Of a DNA stretch of 64,000 bases, positions 15,956 to 25,238 are shown one piece after another (the stretch's first letter is position 1; every line of letters starts with the position of its first letter). The notes beneath the pieces were generated by a model. It had not been told where the DNA came from and did not search any database. It saw only the letters and a program-made list of their open reading frames with translations. This DNA comes from Empedobacter sedimenti (GTDB taxonomy: Bacteria > Bacteroidota > Bacteroidia > Flavobacteriales > Weeksellaceae). A program made the translations under genes and the position numbers. The stretch spans positions 248,001-312,000 of the forward strand of contig NZ_JASCQG010000002.1 in assembly GCF_030005555.1 (NCBI RefSeq), given 5' to 3'.

Positions 15956-17740
15956 TTAGGCGTTTTCAGCATCAATAATCAATCGCATAAACATTTCCTT
16001 CATCCAAGCTTCAAATTGGTCTTTTGTCATTCCTTTGCCACTCTCATTTTTAATATGAACATCACCTTTGCTAAATGCATCAATTTTGATGTCTATTTTC
16101 TTCACTTGATTAGCAGAACCAGCAACTTTGTTAATATCGTCTTTTGTTTTCTTAGAACCTTTACCTAATTTTTTGCCATTTGCATCAGTAGAACCTCCCA
16201 AAGGTTTTGGTTGATATAAACTTGCTTTTTCTGCTAATGCTTTAAATCCTGCACTATTTTGTTGATCTTCGAGTATTTTTGCCAACATAGGTTTAGTTTT
16301 TCCCGTCTTTTCATCAATTGTTACAAGATTGTTATTATCTCTAATCGATTTGATTTTATTCAAAGCTGAATCTGCAATTCCTGTTGGATCAAATTCAGAA
16401 ATCATTTCAAAAATCTGTTGCAATGGTTTTAAGAATGTGTCCATTAAAACAACACCTATACGTTTTAAACCTCCAATTATTCCATCAGTTTTAAAAGCAT
16501 TTACAATACTATCCCAATTGTTCTTTATAGCCATAAATCCATTTACAACCCAACCAATCGGACCGAGAAATTGTAACAATGCTGCTCCCCATTCGTCATA
16601 TTTGTAAATTGCTATTGCTATCAAAGCAACTAAAGCAACAATTGCAGCTATAATCAATCCAACTGGGTTAGCATACATTGCAACATTAAGTAAAGTTTGA
16701 GCTGTAGCCCAGCCTTTTGTTAATAACGTAGCTATTCCCATTACAGCATTATAAGTTCCAATACCTGTAGCCAAACCTAAAATTAATGTTGCTAAAATAG
16801 AGACATAGGGATTTCCATTTCTAATTTCAGTAAAAAACCAAATAAACGGTTGTATCATCCCTGTTGTAACATCTGCTAAAAACATTATAGATGCTGTTAT
16901 ATTATCCATTCCGATTGCTTGAATAAGATTAGAAAAACTATCAACTATACCTGCTTTTAATTGTCCAAGAGCTCCCTCAAATGTTTTAGTAGATTTAGCA
17001 GCCTCTACAGCAATTGGATCAGTTCCTAAATCTAACAAAGCCTTATTAAATTCGATTGCTGATATTTGACCTTCTTCCATTGCTTGCCTAAAATTACCAG
17101 TAAATGCACCATTTTTCCGTAAAGCTTCTTGTATTTTTCCACTCGCTCCTGGAATAGCATTTGCTAACTGATTCCAATCTTGAGTAACCAATTTACCCGC
17201 TCCATTGGCTTGGGTTAAAACTAATGCAACCGACTTATAGGTGTCAGCATTTCCTCCAGCAACCGCATTCAGATTTCCTGCTGCCTGTGTAAGAGCTGAA
17301 TAATTTTGTACACCATTTGCAGCTAATTGTGCTGTTGTATTGGCAATTGTTTGCAGATCGTACACCGTATCATCCGCATACTTTTTTACTTCGCCACGAG
17401 CTTTTGCAATAGCAGATGAATTGAACCCACCAAATTGCATAGTTTGTTCAAACTTGGTTAATGAATCTACTGCATCAATAGCTTCGCCACTCAATTCTTT
17501 AATTCCGTTAACAGCCATCGACATAACTTCCATACCTATACCAGCACCTAAGCCAAAATTGAAACTATTGTTTAAATTTTCAATTTGTGATGTATCAATA
17601 TTTGGTAATCGTAACGAGTTTAATCTTTGTTGTGCCGAATTAACTGTAGAATTAATTCTGTTTTGTGCTCTACTCAGCGCATTATTAAACAGTCTATCAG
17701 ATAGTTCTAATAATATTTCTAATTTACTTCTACCTGCCAT
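15956..17740 (-). CDS. Tail tape measure protein
   Basis: A 594-residue tape measure protein, which sets tail length and leaves through the tube at DNA ejection. The N-terminal 280 residues hold the tape-measure domain (TIGR02675 type), with KFEQTMQFGGFNSSAIAKARGEVKKY and the QDWNQLANAIPGASGKIQEAL segment. A hydrophobic membrane-spanning region follows at about 305-385. The C-terminal part is charged. At roughly 1.5 A per residue the tail would be near 90 nm. It is unusual that this gene is on the strand opposite the tail tube and chaperone genes. Confidence 0.85.
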   Translation of the reverse strand: MAGRSKLEILLELSDRLFNNALSRAQNRINSTVNSAQQRLNSLRLPNIDTSQIENLNNSFNFGLGAGIGMEVMSMAVNGIKELSGEAIDAVDSLTKFEQTMQFGGFNSSAIAKARGEVKKYADDTVYDLQTIANTTAQLAANGVQNYSALTQAAGNLNAVAGGNADTYKSVALVLTQANGAGKLVTQDWNQLANAIPGASGKIQEALRKNGAFTGNFRQAMEEGQISAIEFNKALLDLGTDPIAVEAAKSTKTFEGALGQLKAGIVDSFSNLIQAIGMDNITASIMFLADVTTGMIQPFIWFFTEIRNGNPYVSILATLILGLATGIGTYNAVMGIATLLTKGWATAQTLLNVAMYANPVGLIIAAIVALVALIAIAIYKYDEWGAALLQFLGPIGWVVNGFMAIKNNWDSIVNAFKTDGIIGGLKRIGVVLMDTFLKPLQQIFEMISEFDPTGIADSALNKIKSIRDNNNLVTIDEKTGKTKPMLAKILEDQQNSAGFKALAEKASLYQPKPLGGSTDANGKKLGKGSKKTKDDINKVAGSANQVKKIDIKIDAFSKGDVHIKNESGKGMTKDQFEAWMKEMFMRLIIDAENA

Positions 17741-17770
17741 ATTAATTTATTTTGTATATTTGTATCAAGA

Positions 17771-17830
17771 AAAGGTTAAACCCGATAGGCTCACTGCTTG
17801 CAAAGTCTTCACCGTTGGGGTTTAACCTTT
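17771..17830. terminator. 13-bp hairpin between MuF and tape measure genes
   Basis: Perfect arms AAAGGTTAAACCC (17771-17783) and GGGTTTAACCTTT (17818-17830) enclose a 34-base loop. Both strands follow the stem with T-rich sequence. On the minus strand it sits at the stop of the MuF-like gene and forms the leader of the tape measure gene. On the plus strand a perfect -7 box, TATATTTG, lies just upstream at 17755-17762, so a short antisense RNA ending at this stem is possible. Confidence 0.65.
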
Positions 17831-19150
17831 TTCTTTTATTAATAATCCGCTTCTTGTAGTTTTTTCCTCTTTCATTTCAAACCATGTTTTTATTTCAAGA
17901 TTTGTATTATTCATTTCACATAAAACAACAATTGTTTTATTCTTATAAAACTTAATGTATCTTAAGGTTTGATTTTTTTTGTTATTTTCTCTACTTAACC
18001 AAACTTCATCAGGTTTAGAAATTATATTTTTAATATGAGGAACTAATTGATGACGTTCTTCTTTGATATAATGTCCTTTAGTATGTCTTTTAAACACTTC
18101 TTCAGGAAGAATTAATTTTCGTTCAAAATAATCTTCAAACCCCATGAAATTTTTATTTCCTTTAGTTTTTCCTGTTACTTTGAATAATTCACTTACATTA
18201 TCTTCTGTAATTGATTTGTCCAGTTTAATTGGTTTTAAATCTTTTTTAAACTTATCATAAGCTTCTAAGTGATATTTATCAAAAGACATATCATTGATTT
18301 TTTTTGACATTCCTTTTATATCAGCATAAAATTGTTCAGTTGTAAATACTTTTCTTAGATCACCTCTATTTATAGCGAATTGAGAATCCTTCCATTTACC
18401 ATCTGAACGCATCATTTTTTCTACAGCTTCATTTCCTGATGTCACATGATCTGGTTTACTTGGCAATTGAATCATTTCACAACGACAACCGTAACCATTC
18501 GGTGGAAAAAGTTTCATTGCTTTTTTATCACTTAAATTAAAAACTAACCCTTCTAATTTTTGATGTTGACTTCTAACTCTTGAATCTCCAACAGTCTGAT
18601 ATTGTACAAAAGGAAAATCATCTATTTCTGACATAAATTTATTATATGCAGCTGCGTTTTGTCCTACCGAAATAGACAGATTATATTCAGCTAATAACCA
18701 TTCTTCGTTAAATTCGGATGTTTCTTTTAAAGCTAATTTTTTGAAATCCTCAAATGACCTGATTTGCAACTTCTCTTTATCAATGAGTAAATCTGTCATT
18801 GCAGCTAAACGAGCCTCGGTTTTACTTTCAGCAAATTCAAACAAATTGAACTCCATCATTTGATACGCCAAAGTATCGGGAGTGTTCCAACCCGAAGTAA
18901 CGCCGTAACCTTGTTTTAAACCTTCTACTAAATGCAAGGCTTCTTTTGCAATCAATCGCCCTTGTGTGCCTAAACTATCCTCATCGTTATAAGTTTGTTT
19001 TGCAAGCTCTTCGTTCAGTCTATCCAAAAACGAAGGTTCATCGCCATTCGCTACAGGATGAGTTCCACAACAATTATGAATAGTCGGGACGTTTCCAACT
19101 TGCAACAGTTTTACCTGTATTCTTTTGCTTGGGATTGTTGTTTTCTTCAT
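17822..19150 (-). CDS. MuF-like head morphogenesis protein with PBECR-like toxin domain
   Basis: A head morphogenesis protein of the Mu gpF/SPP1 gp7 family, about 442 residues from the ATG chosen here. An earlier in-frame ATG at 19210 exists, and both starts overlap the portal gene, so the true start may be a non-ATG codon nearer 19073. The MuF core is recognised by SRVRSQHQKLEG followed by KLFPPNGYGCRCEM. The last 110 residues (from EEVFKRHTKGHYI to TWFEMKEEKTTRSGLLI) fit the phage Barnase-EndoU-ColicinE5/D-RelE-like nuclease (PBECR) group. MuF fusions of this type are known as polymorphic toxins of temperate phages. No immunity gene is evident. Confidence 0.75.
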   Translation of the reverse strand: MKKTTIPSKRIQVKLLQVGNVPTIHNCCGTHPVANGDEPSFLDRLNEELAKQTYNDEDSLGTQGRLIAKEALHLVEGLKQGYGVTSGWNTPDTLAYQMMEFNLFEFAESKTEARLAAMTDLLIDKEKLQIRSFEDFKKLALKETSEFNEEWLLAEYNLSISVGQNAAAYNKFMSEIDDFPFVQYQTVGDSRVRSQHQKLEGLVFNLSDKKAMKLFPPNGYGCRCEMIQLPSKPDHVTSGNEAVEKMMRSDGKWKDSQFAINRGDLRKVFTTEQFYADIKGMSKKINDMSFDKYHLEAYDKFKKDLKPIKLDKSITEDNVSELFKVTGKTKGNKNFMGFEDYFERKLILPEEVFKRHTKGHYIKEERHQLVPHIKNIISKPDEVWLSRENNKKNQTLRYIKFYKNKTIVVLCEMNNTNLEIKTWFEMKEEKTTRSGLLIKEKG

Positions 19151-20387
19151 CTTGTTGATTATTTTGATTAGTGATGATTTGGCGTTGTTTTTTACCTGTA
19201 ATTGGCACATTGAAAGTTGTAGATAGCCATTCAGGGTCTACTTCATGATCTTGTAAAATTCCTTGAACGATATTCCAATATTGTTGCAAGTCGATTTCCT
19301 CTTTCGATTCTATCCATTCTAAAACATCATCGTTAGATAATTCAGAATATCCCTGTGCAATTAATAATGGAATTAACTCATCATTTACATTGAAAGATAT
19401 ATCACGTCTATCTGCTTGTGATATTTTGAAATCTAACGATCTTTCGTGTACTTCTGTTTGCGAACGATTCGCTGCATTTGCTGTTAATGTATTTGATCCA
19501 ACAATTACAGCAGAAATCTCATTACTGTTTTGTTCAATGAATTTTGAATAAACATTGTAAGCATCGGTTCTATTGGCTTCATCAAATTTGATGGTTGTAC
19601 CTTCTGGAAAAACTCCGATACTTGCTTCTGCTAATGCCAATAATTGTTCTTCAACTTTATCTAAATGCTCGTTATCACTTCGATTAGTTGTTGCAGAAAC
19701 TAATGGCATTCCAAATTTTTCGCAAAACTCTGCCCATGATTGCGCAACATTTCTTTTCCAAATGATGTTCGGAATTATATTATTAATCAATCCTAAATCA
19801 TCATCACCCAATTGTAAAACCCAATTTTTATGCATTGGGTCTGTGTAGTCAATAAATGTTTGAGAATTTAAATCGGGATAAATACGTTTATAATTAGTTG
19901 CTGTATTTCGTTTTGGAATTTCTCTAAATTCAATTTTATGTCCATCAAAATTCTGAAATTCGATAACTTTTGCACCTCTTACTATTGCGGTTGTGTATAA
20001 AGTCAGATAATCAAAAAACCATTTTTGTTGAAATAATTCAGTCGCTTGTTCGTTTATTTCGCCTGTTCGTTTATTTCTTATTTGATAACCTGTACTTAAA
20101 GTTGCAGAATAACGCAATTGTTCTTGTGCTTTCAATGTTGCATCAATACCTAAATCATCAATCAAATCGGCGTAAGTATTAAATCTCGGATGCTCGTGTA
20201 AACTTACAAGCATTAAAGACTGTCTCCATTTATCAATATCTTTTCGAGATATATCTTTGAATGATTTTGCAATTTGGTCGATTACACGATCAATATTTTG
20301 GTTTTTTCCACTTCTTTTTCGTGGAATAGTTGAAGCTATGTTTTTAGGCGTTTTTGACGCGTTAAATAAATTATTAAATAATTTCAT
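19074..20387 (-). CDS. DUF935 portal protein (Mu gp29-like)
   Basis: A 437-residue portal protein that forms the ring at the capsid vertex through which DNA enters and leaves. It matches the DUF935 family of Mu-like phages: HPRFNTYADLID near the N-terminus, EFREIPKRN and the KFGMPLVSATTN block in the middle, and GSNTLTANAANRSQTEVHERS near 300. The C-terminal 40 residues are a low-complexity Asn/Gln/Lys tail that overlaps the MuF gene. Confidence 0.9.
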   Translation of the reverse strand: MKLFNNLFNASKTPKNIASTIPRKRSGKNQNIDRVIDQIAKSFKDISRKDIDKWRQSLMLVSLHEHPRFNTYADLIDDLGIDATLKAQEQLRYSATLSTGYQIRNKRTGEINEQATELFQQKWFFDYLTLYTTAIVRGAKVIEFQNFDGHKIEFREIPKRNTATNYKRIYPDLNSQTFIDYTDPMHKNWVLQLGDDDLGLINNIIPNIIWKRNVAQSWAEFCEKFGMPLVSATTNRSDNEHLDKVEEQLLALAEASIGVFPEGTTIKFDEANRTDAYNVYSKFIEQNSNEISAVIVGSNTLTANAANRSQTEVHERSLDFKISQADRRDISFNVNDELIPLLIAQGYSELSNDDVLEWIESKEEIDLQQYWNIVQGILQDHEVDPEWLSTTFNVPITGKKQRQIITNQNNQQDEENNNPKQKNTGKTVASWKRPDYS

Positions 20388-20442
20388 CGTTAAAATTTTT
20401 AGAATAGCTTAAAAGCGAGTTTAAACACAGTTTAAACAATTA

Positions 20443-20871
20443 TTAATACTTATGATTTTGTTGTTTGTATCTGCTCACAATACGAATGCTTGATTTAGCC
20501 TTGCCTGTATCTTCATCAACAATTTTTGGTAAATCTGCACTTGCTTCTCCTTTTGATATAGATTTTAACCATTCCAATGCATCAGCATAACGGTCTGAAC
20601 GATGTTGAGGAATTTTATTAGGAGCTAAACTTGTGTACAAATGATACAAAGCACAATCAATCGTTATCATTACAATAAATGAATTTCTTTCTGTTCCTTG
20701 CGCTGAAAAGATTTTTACAGTATCATAAAAACCATTGATGTAATTTTTGATTTGATCAATCGCCATTTGTTCTGCACCAGCTAATTTTGTATCAGAATAA
20801 TTTTCAACTAATATTCCTTTGATTTCTTTGCGAATTAAAACGCTGTAATCATCTTCATTAATAAAACTCAT
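20443..20871 (-). CDS. gp36-like protein (DUF1320)
   Basis: A 142-residue protein of the Mu gp36/DUF1320 family, a head-to-tail connector candidate. It starts with the typical MSFINEDDY, and has the family's helical core, ending with RYADALEWLKSISKGEASADL. It is 1 base after the terminase gene on the same strand. Confidence 0.8.
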   Translation of the reverse strand: MSFINEDDYSVLIRKEIKGILVENYSDTKLAGAEQMAIDQIKNYINGFYDTVKIFSAQGTERNSFIVMITIDCALYHLYTSLAPNKIPQHRSDRYADALEWLKSISKGEASADLPKIVDEDTGKAKSSIRIVSRYKQQNHKY

Positions 20872-20872
20872 T

Positions 20873-22444
20873 TTAAAATTTGTTTTTTTTGCGTTGGTTT
20901 ATCTTTTTTCTTGAAACAGTACGAGCCTTGAATTTTTCAATAAATGATGCTTTATTAACTTCTGCCATTCCTGATTGTAAAAAATCGGGTCCGTCATCAT
21001 TTGCTGTACTACCTTTTTCGAATGCGTACAATTGATCTTCCATTGTAGCGTAATCGTTGGACTCTTTAAATTCTTCGTTAAAGAATACATTTAGTCTTTC
21101 GAAGAAACCAGCCATCGATTCGATACGGTCATATTTATTAATCTTTGATTTCTTATCAGCAACTACAGGAATGTAGTAACCTCGTTCCTCTCCAACTAAG
21201 TCAAAATCGTTAACAAACTCATCCATTGCGAAAAGTCCTTCAATCAAATATTTGATGTTGTATTTTGAAAGATTATGTTTCTCATATAAATCATAAAGCC
21301 ATTCTGCAACTGCTTTACGAGTAGATTGTCTAAGAAAACAGAATATTAAATGATACTCTTTGTCTTTTCGCCCAATTAATCCCATTCCTTTGTAATCTCC
21401 TGCGTCTTTGTAGGATAAATCGCCATAAAAACAAAGCGCATCATACTGATCGAACCGTAAACGTTTTTTGTATTGGATAAATTCAGGTTTAAAAATTTCA
21501 CCATCTTGTATATGTTTGTGCATATACTCACGCATAAATGAGCGGTACGGTGTATTATCATACTTTTGTCGCCAATATTCTGCTGATGTTTTTTCTTTCC
21601 AATTCGGTTCAAATGTTACTAATGATTTTACAGCTGCAACTGTTAATATAAAATGTTTAACCTTTCGACCAGCTTGTTTTGCTTTTTCGTTGATACGGTT
21701 AAATTCTTGTTTAAGCTGGTTGATAATTGTGTTTTTGTGGAAATTGTTATTTGCTACAACAAAGCGTTTTCTTTTCGCACCTTCATCAAAAGTACCTTGT
21801 AAATCTTCCCAAACCCACTCATAAGCTCTACGAGATAATTTCTCGTTGTTACATAGTTTCTTCGTGTCAACATCATCAACCACAATATAATCTGGACGTT
21901 GTGCACCTTCACGAAGTCCACGAACCGACTGACGAAAACCACGAGAAACAAAACGAACACCGTCAATGGTAGAAAAATCTCCCTCAGCCCAATCTCCATA
22001 CTTAAAGCGTTTACCGTAATCATTGATTAATCTTGGATTATGCTGTAATTGAGCTTGAATATCTGAAATCAGTTTTTTTGCCTTATCAACGGTTTCACCA
22101 ATCAATAACATGAAAAACAAATCCTTTTTCACTAAATACAAATACAAAGGAATTCCCATATCCAAATGCACGGATTTAGCACCTGATCGATAGATTTCAC
22201 CTAATAATGAGCCTTCAGGATTATCAATAATTAACTTGGCTAACTTCTTATGAAACCAAGCACATTTTGATTTAGCATACATTTGAAAATGATATTCAAA
22301 CCAAGCGACATAATCCTTTTCAAGTTCATTGATTCGTTTGATTTTTTCTTTTGGCGTTTCATTGATGTTGACAGTTGCCGATTGCTCAATTTTCCGACAA
22401 TGTTCCTCATACTGTTTAAGTATTTTTTCAAAACTTTTTGTCAT
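20873..22444 (-). CDS. Terminase large subunit (Mu gp28-like)
   Basis: A 523-residue packaging motor: ATPase plus endonuclease. The ATPase part shows a Walker A-like RSGAKSV at 86-92 and Walker B YIVVDDVD at 186-193. The RNase H-like nuclease half begins with FYGDLSYKDAGD, placing the first metal Asp at 342. The length fits the family. Its start overlaps the stop of the small subunit (ATGA-type contact at 22444). Confidence 0.9.
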   Translation of the reverse strand: MTKSFEKILKQYEEHCRKIEQSATVNINETPKEKIKRINELEKDYVAWFEYHFQMYAKSKCAWFHKKLAKLIIDNPEGSLLGEIYRSGAKSVHLDMGIPLYLYLVKKDLFFMLLIGETVDKAKKLISDIQAQLQHNPRLINDYGKRFKYGDWAEGDFSTIDGVRFVSRGFRQSVRGLREGAQRPDYIVVDDVDTKKLCNNEKLSRRAYEWVWEDLQGTFDEGAKRKRFVVANNNFHKNTIINQLKQEFNRINEKAKQAGRKVKHFILTVAAVKSLVTFEPNWKEKTSAEYWRQKYDNTPYRSFMREYMHKHIQDGEIFKPEFIQYKKRLRFDQYDALCFYGDLSYKDAGDYKGMGLIGRKDKEYHLIFCFLRQSTRKAVAEWLYDLYEKHNLSKYNIKYLIEGLFAMDEFVNDFDLVGEERGYYIPVVADKKSKINKYDRIESMAGFFERLNVFFNEEFKESNDYATMEDQLYAFEKGSTANDDGPDFLQSGMAEVNKASFIEKFKARTVSRKKINQRKKNKF

Positions 22445-22911
22445 TATTCCTCTTGATTAATTCGGTATTGTAAAAAGCGTTTATGCCATTCTGTAAATTC
22501 AATTGCTAAGCGTGGTTCTTGGTCTGCCATCCAATTATCAAACTCTTTGAAAACCGAAAAAATGACTTGTACAGAGGTACGAGATGAAAGGGTTTCAATT
22601 ACTTTACTAACTTTTGCCAAAGCATCTGCGTCAATAGTAGAGTTTTCTCCACTTGCAATACTTTTTAGCTCTTTCATCAAGACTTCTTTAATCTTATGAG
22701 GAGCTGCTAAAAATTCATTTCGTTTATTATCCCAGTTCCCTTCTTTGCGCCAACGTGAAAGCGTTTGTTCAGAAACTCCAACCAATGGAGATATTTCTTT
22801 TGCAGTTAGTCCATCTTCTATAAATAGTTTTTCTGCAAGCTCTTTTTTTGCTTTGTTATTGATATTTCCACCTCCTTTAATTACCTCCATTTTATTGGCT
22901 TTTATTAACAA
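22444..22911 (-). CDS. Terminase small subunit (gp27/DUF1804-like)
   Basis: A 155-residue DNA-binding packaging subunit. The N-terminal helix-turn-helix is clear (AKEISPLVGVSEQTLSRWRKEGNW), as in DUF1804/gpP-like small terminases; the rest is helical and should form the oligomer. It is the first gene of the leftward virion block and is coupled to the large subunit. An ATG at 22890 (MEVIKGGG) is an alternative start. Confidence 0.82.
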   Translation of the reverse strand: MLIKANKMEVIKGGGNINNKAKKELAEKLFIEDGLTAKEISPLVGVSEQTLSRWRKEGNWDNKRNEFLAAPHKIKEVLMKELKSIASGENSTIDADALAKVSKVIETLSSRTSVQVIFSVFKEFDNWMADQEPRLAIEFTEWHKRFLQYRINQEE

Positions 22912-23017
22912 AATTCTTTGATAATCAAGTGATAATCTAATAAACCCTAAAGCCTTGCCGAAGATTTAGGAAAGACCCGAAAACCTTTAAATATTTGCTC
23001 AATAAAATTTCAAAAAA
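22912..23017. promoter_or_regulatory. Divergent late control region
   Basis: The only gap between the leftward terminase block and the rightward capsid block, so both late promoters should lie here. It contains an inverted repeat CCTAAA / TTTAGG at about 22946-22971. No -7 box fits the consensus exactly in either direction, which would agree with dependence on a phage activator; this is inference. Confidence 0.45.
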
Positions 23018-24118
23018 GTGATTTTAGCAGTAGATGATAATGTAATTAGAGCAATAGGTATTATTTGGGAAGGTGACGGTGTTTACTTCACACGTGTACT
23101 TAATGAAGTTGAACGATTACACAATAATATAGTTATCAAACTCCACACTTTCGGAGGTAGTGTTTTCGATGGAAACTTGATTTATAATGTATGTAATGCA
23201 TCTACAAAAATTGAACGACTTGAAATTATTGGTATAGCTGCATCGATGGGAGCGATAATCAGTCAATCTCGCAAAAATGTTTATATGGTTAGAAATGGAT
23301 TTATGATGATTCATCCTCCATCGGGCTATGCTAACGGTACTGCAAAAGATTTAAAAGCAACGGTAAATCTATTGGAACAAATGGAGAAAAACTTTTGTAA
23401 TGATTTGAGTGCAACTACTGGAAAAACTACAAAATGGATTCAAGAAAATTGGTTAGATGGTTCTGATCATTGGTTTTCTGCGGAACAGGCATTGAAAGAA
23501 AACTTAATTGATGGGATTATTGAAAATGAAACAGAGGTTGACCGATTTGACCCATCAGAAATAGAAAACGAAAACGAGGTTTATGCACGTTATGCAGCCT
23601 TGTATATTCCAAATATTACTAATAATAAAATTGAAACAGACGAAATGAAAAAAGAAGTCATTGAAGCTATGAATTTACAAGGCGTGAACGAAAACAGTTC
23701 AGATACAGCAGTAATTCAGGCACTCGTAACGAGATATTCAGCTTTAGAAAAGAAAGATGAAGATTATAAAAAAGAACTTGCTGATTTACAAGCAAAACTT
23801 GACGAACAATCAAATGGAGCTGTTGCATCTATTATTGCTGAAGCTGTAAAAGCTGGTAAAATCAAAAAAGAAGATGAGCCAACTTATGAGGCTATTGGTA
23901 AAACATCAGGAATAGAAGCTTTGCAAACAGTTTTTGCAAATATGAACACTCGTAAACCTATTGCTGGTCAAATTAACGGTGGAACAGACGCTAATTTAGA
24001 CAGAGCAAGTTGGGATTTTGATAAATGGCAAACAGAAGACCCACGAGGTTTTGAAGCTTTGGCAAAATCAGATCCTGAAAAATTTAAAACATTGTTTAAC
24101 GCTAAATACACAAAATAA
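23018..24118 (+). CDS. ClpP-like head maturation protease with scaffold tail
   Basis: A 366-residue capsid protease of the S14 (ClpP-like) family fused to a scaffold. The catalytic Ser76 is in GIAASMGA and His99 in MMIHPP, with HTFGGSVFDG forming the oxyanion region. From about residue 205 the protein becomes a charged coiled coil (KKELADLQAKL), typical of a scaffold that is cleaved off in assembly. The start codon is GTG at 23018. It overlaps the capsid gene by one base. Confidence 0.87.
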   Translation: MILAVDDNVIRAIGIIWEGDGVYFTRVLNEVERLHNNIVIKLHTFGGSVFDGNLIYNVCNASTKIERLEIIGIAASMGAIISQSRKNVYMVRNGFMMIHPPSGYANGTAKDLKATVNLLEQMEKNFCNDLSATTGKTTKWIQENWLDGSDHWFSAEQALKENLIDGIIENETEVDRFDPSEIENENEVYARYAALYIPNITNNKIETDEMKKEVIEAMNLQGVNENSSDTAVIQALVTRYSALEKKDEDYKKELADLQAKLDEQSNGAVASIIAEAVKAGKIKKEDEPTYEAIGKTSGIEALQTVFANMNTRKPIAGQINGGTDANLDRASWDFDKWQTEDPRGFEALAKSDPEKFKTLFNAKYTK

Positions 24119-25020
24119 TGGCTGGAGTATATAGAGAAATTTGGACAGGCGAATTAGTCGAAGGGTTTAGACCTTTTGTTGACGCATCATTTTTAATCAA
24201 CATTACTGACTATTCTGAATTTGTTACAAGTTCAAGAAATGGAGAAAATGAGGTAATTCATTTAGTTGATATTGGTGCTGATCCTGAGGTATTAATTAAC
24301 AATACTGCTTATCCAATCGGTTACTCTGAATTAGAAGATGGCGACATCGCATTCAATTTAGATAAGTATCAAACAGTAGCTACAAAAGTGACAGATGATG
24401 AGTTGTATGCTATTACTTACGATAAAATTGCAAAAGTAAACGAGAAACATCGTTTGGCAATTCTAACAAAGAAATTTGGTAAAGCTATTCATGCAATTGC
24501 ACCAAAATCGAAATCAATCGATACACCTGTAATTGGAACGTCTGGTGCAACAGAAGCTGGAAAAAAAGTTGCGACTTTGAAAGATATTATTGATTTGGCA
24601 AAAGCAATGACTGATGCAGGTGTACCAAATGATGGTAAACGAATTTTAGTTTTAGACGATTCGCATTTATTTGATATTCTGAAAGAAGATACAAACCTGT
24701 ATAAAAATTATGTCAATGTAGCTACTGGTCAATTATTGCCGTTGTTATATGGTTTCAAAGTGTATTCGTACGGAAACAATCCTTTTTATGCAGGAACTAC
24801 AAAAGCAAGTTACGGAGCTGTTTATGACGATGCTACTCACAGTAAAGCGTCTATTGCATTTTATGCACCTGATATGTTCAGAGCAGAAGGTAAAACGAAA
24901 ATGTACTTCGATGAACCTGATACACAAACTCAATCATCAGCAGTCAATTTTAGACACTATTATTTAGTAGCACCTAAAAAAGACCGTGCAATGGCTGCAT
25001 TAGTAACTACAAAAGCTTAA
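24118..25020 (+). CDS. Major capsid protein
   Basis: A 300-residue protein directly after the protease/scaffold gene, where the major capsid gene is expected. The mixed alpha/beta sequence, the central LKDIIDLAKAMTDAGVP and KRILVLDDSHLFDIL helix-strand region, and the length suit an HK97-fold capsid of Bacteroidetes phages. The family is inferred from position and pattern, not from an invariant motif. Confidence 0.8.
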   Translation: MAGVYREIWTGELVEGFRPFVDASFLINITDYSEFVTSSRNGENEVIHLVDIGADPEVLINNTAYPIGYSELEDGDIAFNLDKYQTVATKVTDDELYAITYDKIAKVNEKHRLAILTKKFGKAIHAIAPKSKSIDTPVIGTSGATEAGKKVATLKDIIDLAKAMTDAGVPNDGKRILVLDDSHLFDILKEDTNLYKNYVNVATGQLLPLLYGFKVYSYGNNPFYAGTTKASYGAVYDDATHSKASIAFYAPDMFRAEGKTKMYFDEPDTQTQSSAVNFRHYYLVAPKKDRAMAALVTTKA

Positions 25021-25022
25021 CT

Positions 25023-25238
25023 ATGAAATTACAAGATCAAGCCAAAAAAATATTTTCTCAAAGCTCACATGATGAGCTTTGGGCAAACCCATCAGGAGAG
25101 TTCTTCAGTTCAAAAAATCTTGCTGAACTGAGTTTAAATAAAGGTCAAAAATTGACTTCATTCAAACGTGATGATAAAGCGTCTGAAAAACAAGAAGTAA
25201 AGGAAGATTCAAAAGATAAAGCAAATGAGCAATCTTAA
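25023..25238 (+). CDS. Small head or connector protein
   Basis: A 71-residue highly charged protein (MKLQDQAKKIFSQ start, lysine- and glutamate-rich end). Similar short genes stand between the capsid and sheath genes in Bacteroidetes contractile phages. The role is unknown. It overlaps the sheath gene by 14 bases. Confidence 0.55.
   Translation: MKLQDQAKKIFSQSSHDELWANPSGEFFSSKNLAELSLNKGQKLTSFKRDDKASEKQEVKEDSKDKANEQS

Noticed and set aside
22240-22431. Several 60- to 120-residue frames opposite or inside terminase, DUF4132, SusC and other large genes
   Set aside because: They lie fully inside well-supported genes, have no independent start context, and their translations are low-complexity shadows.
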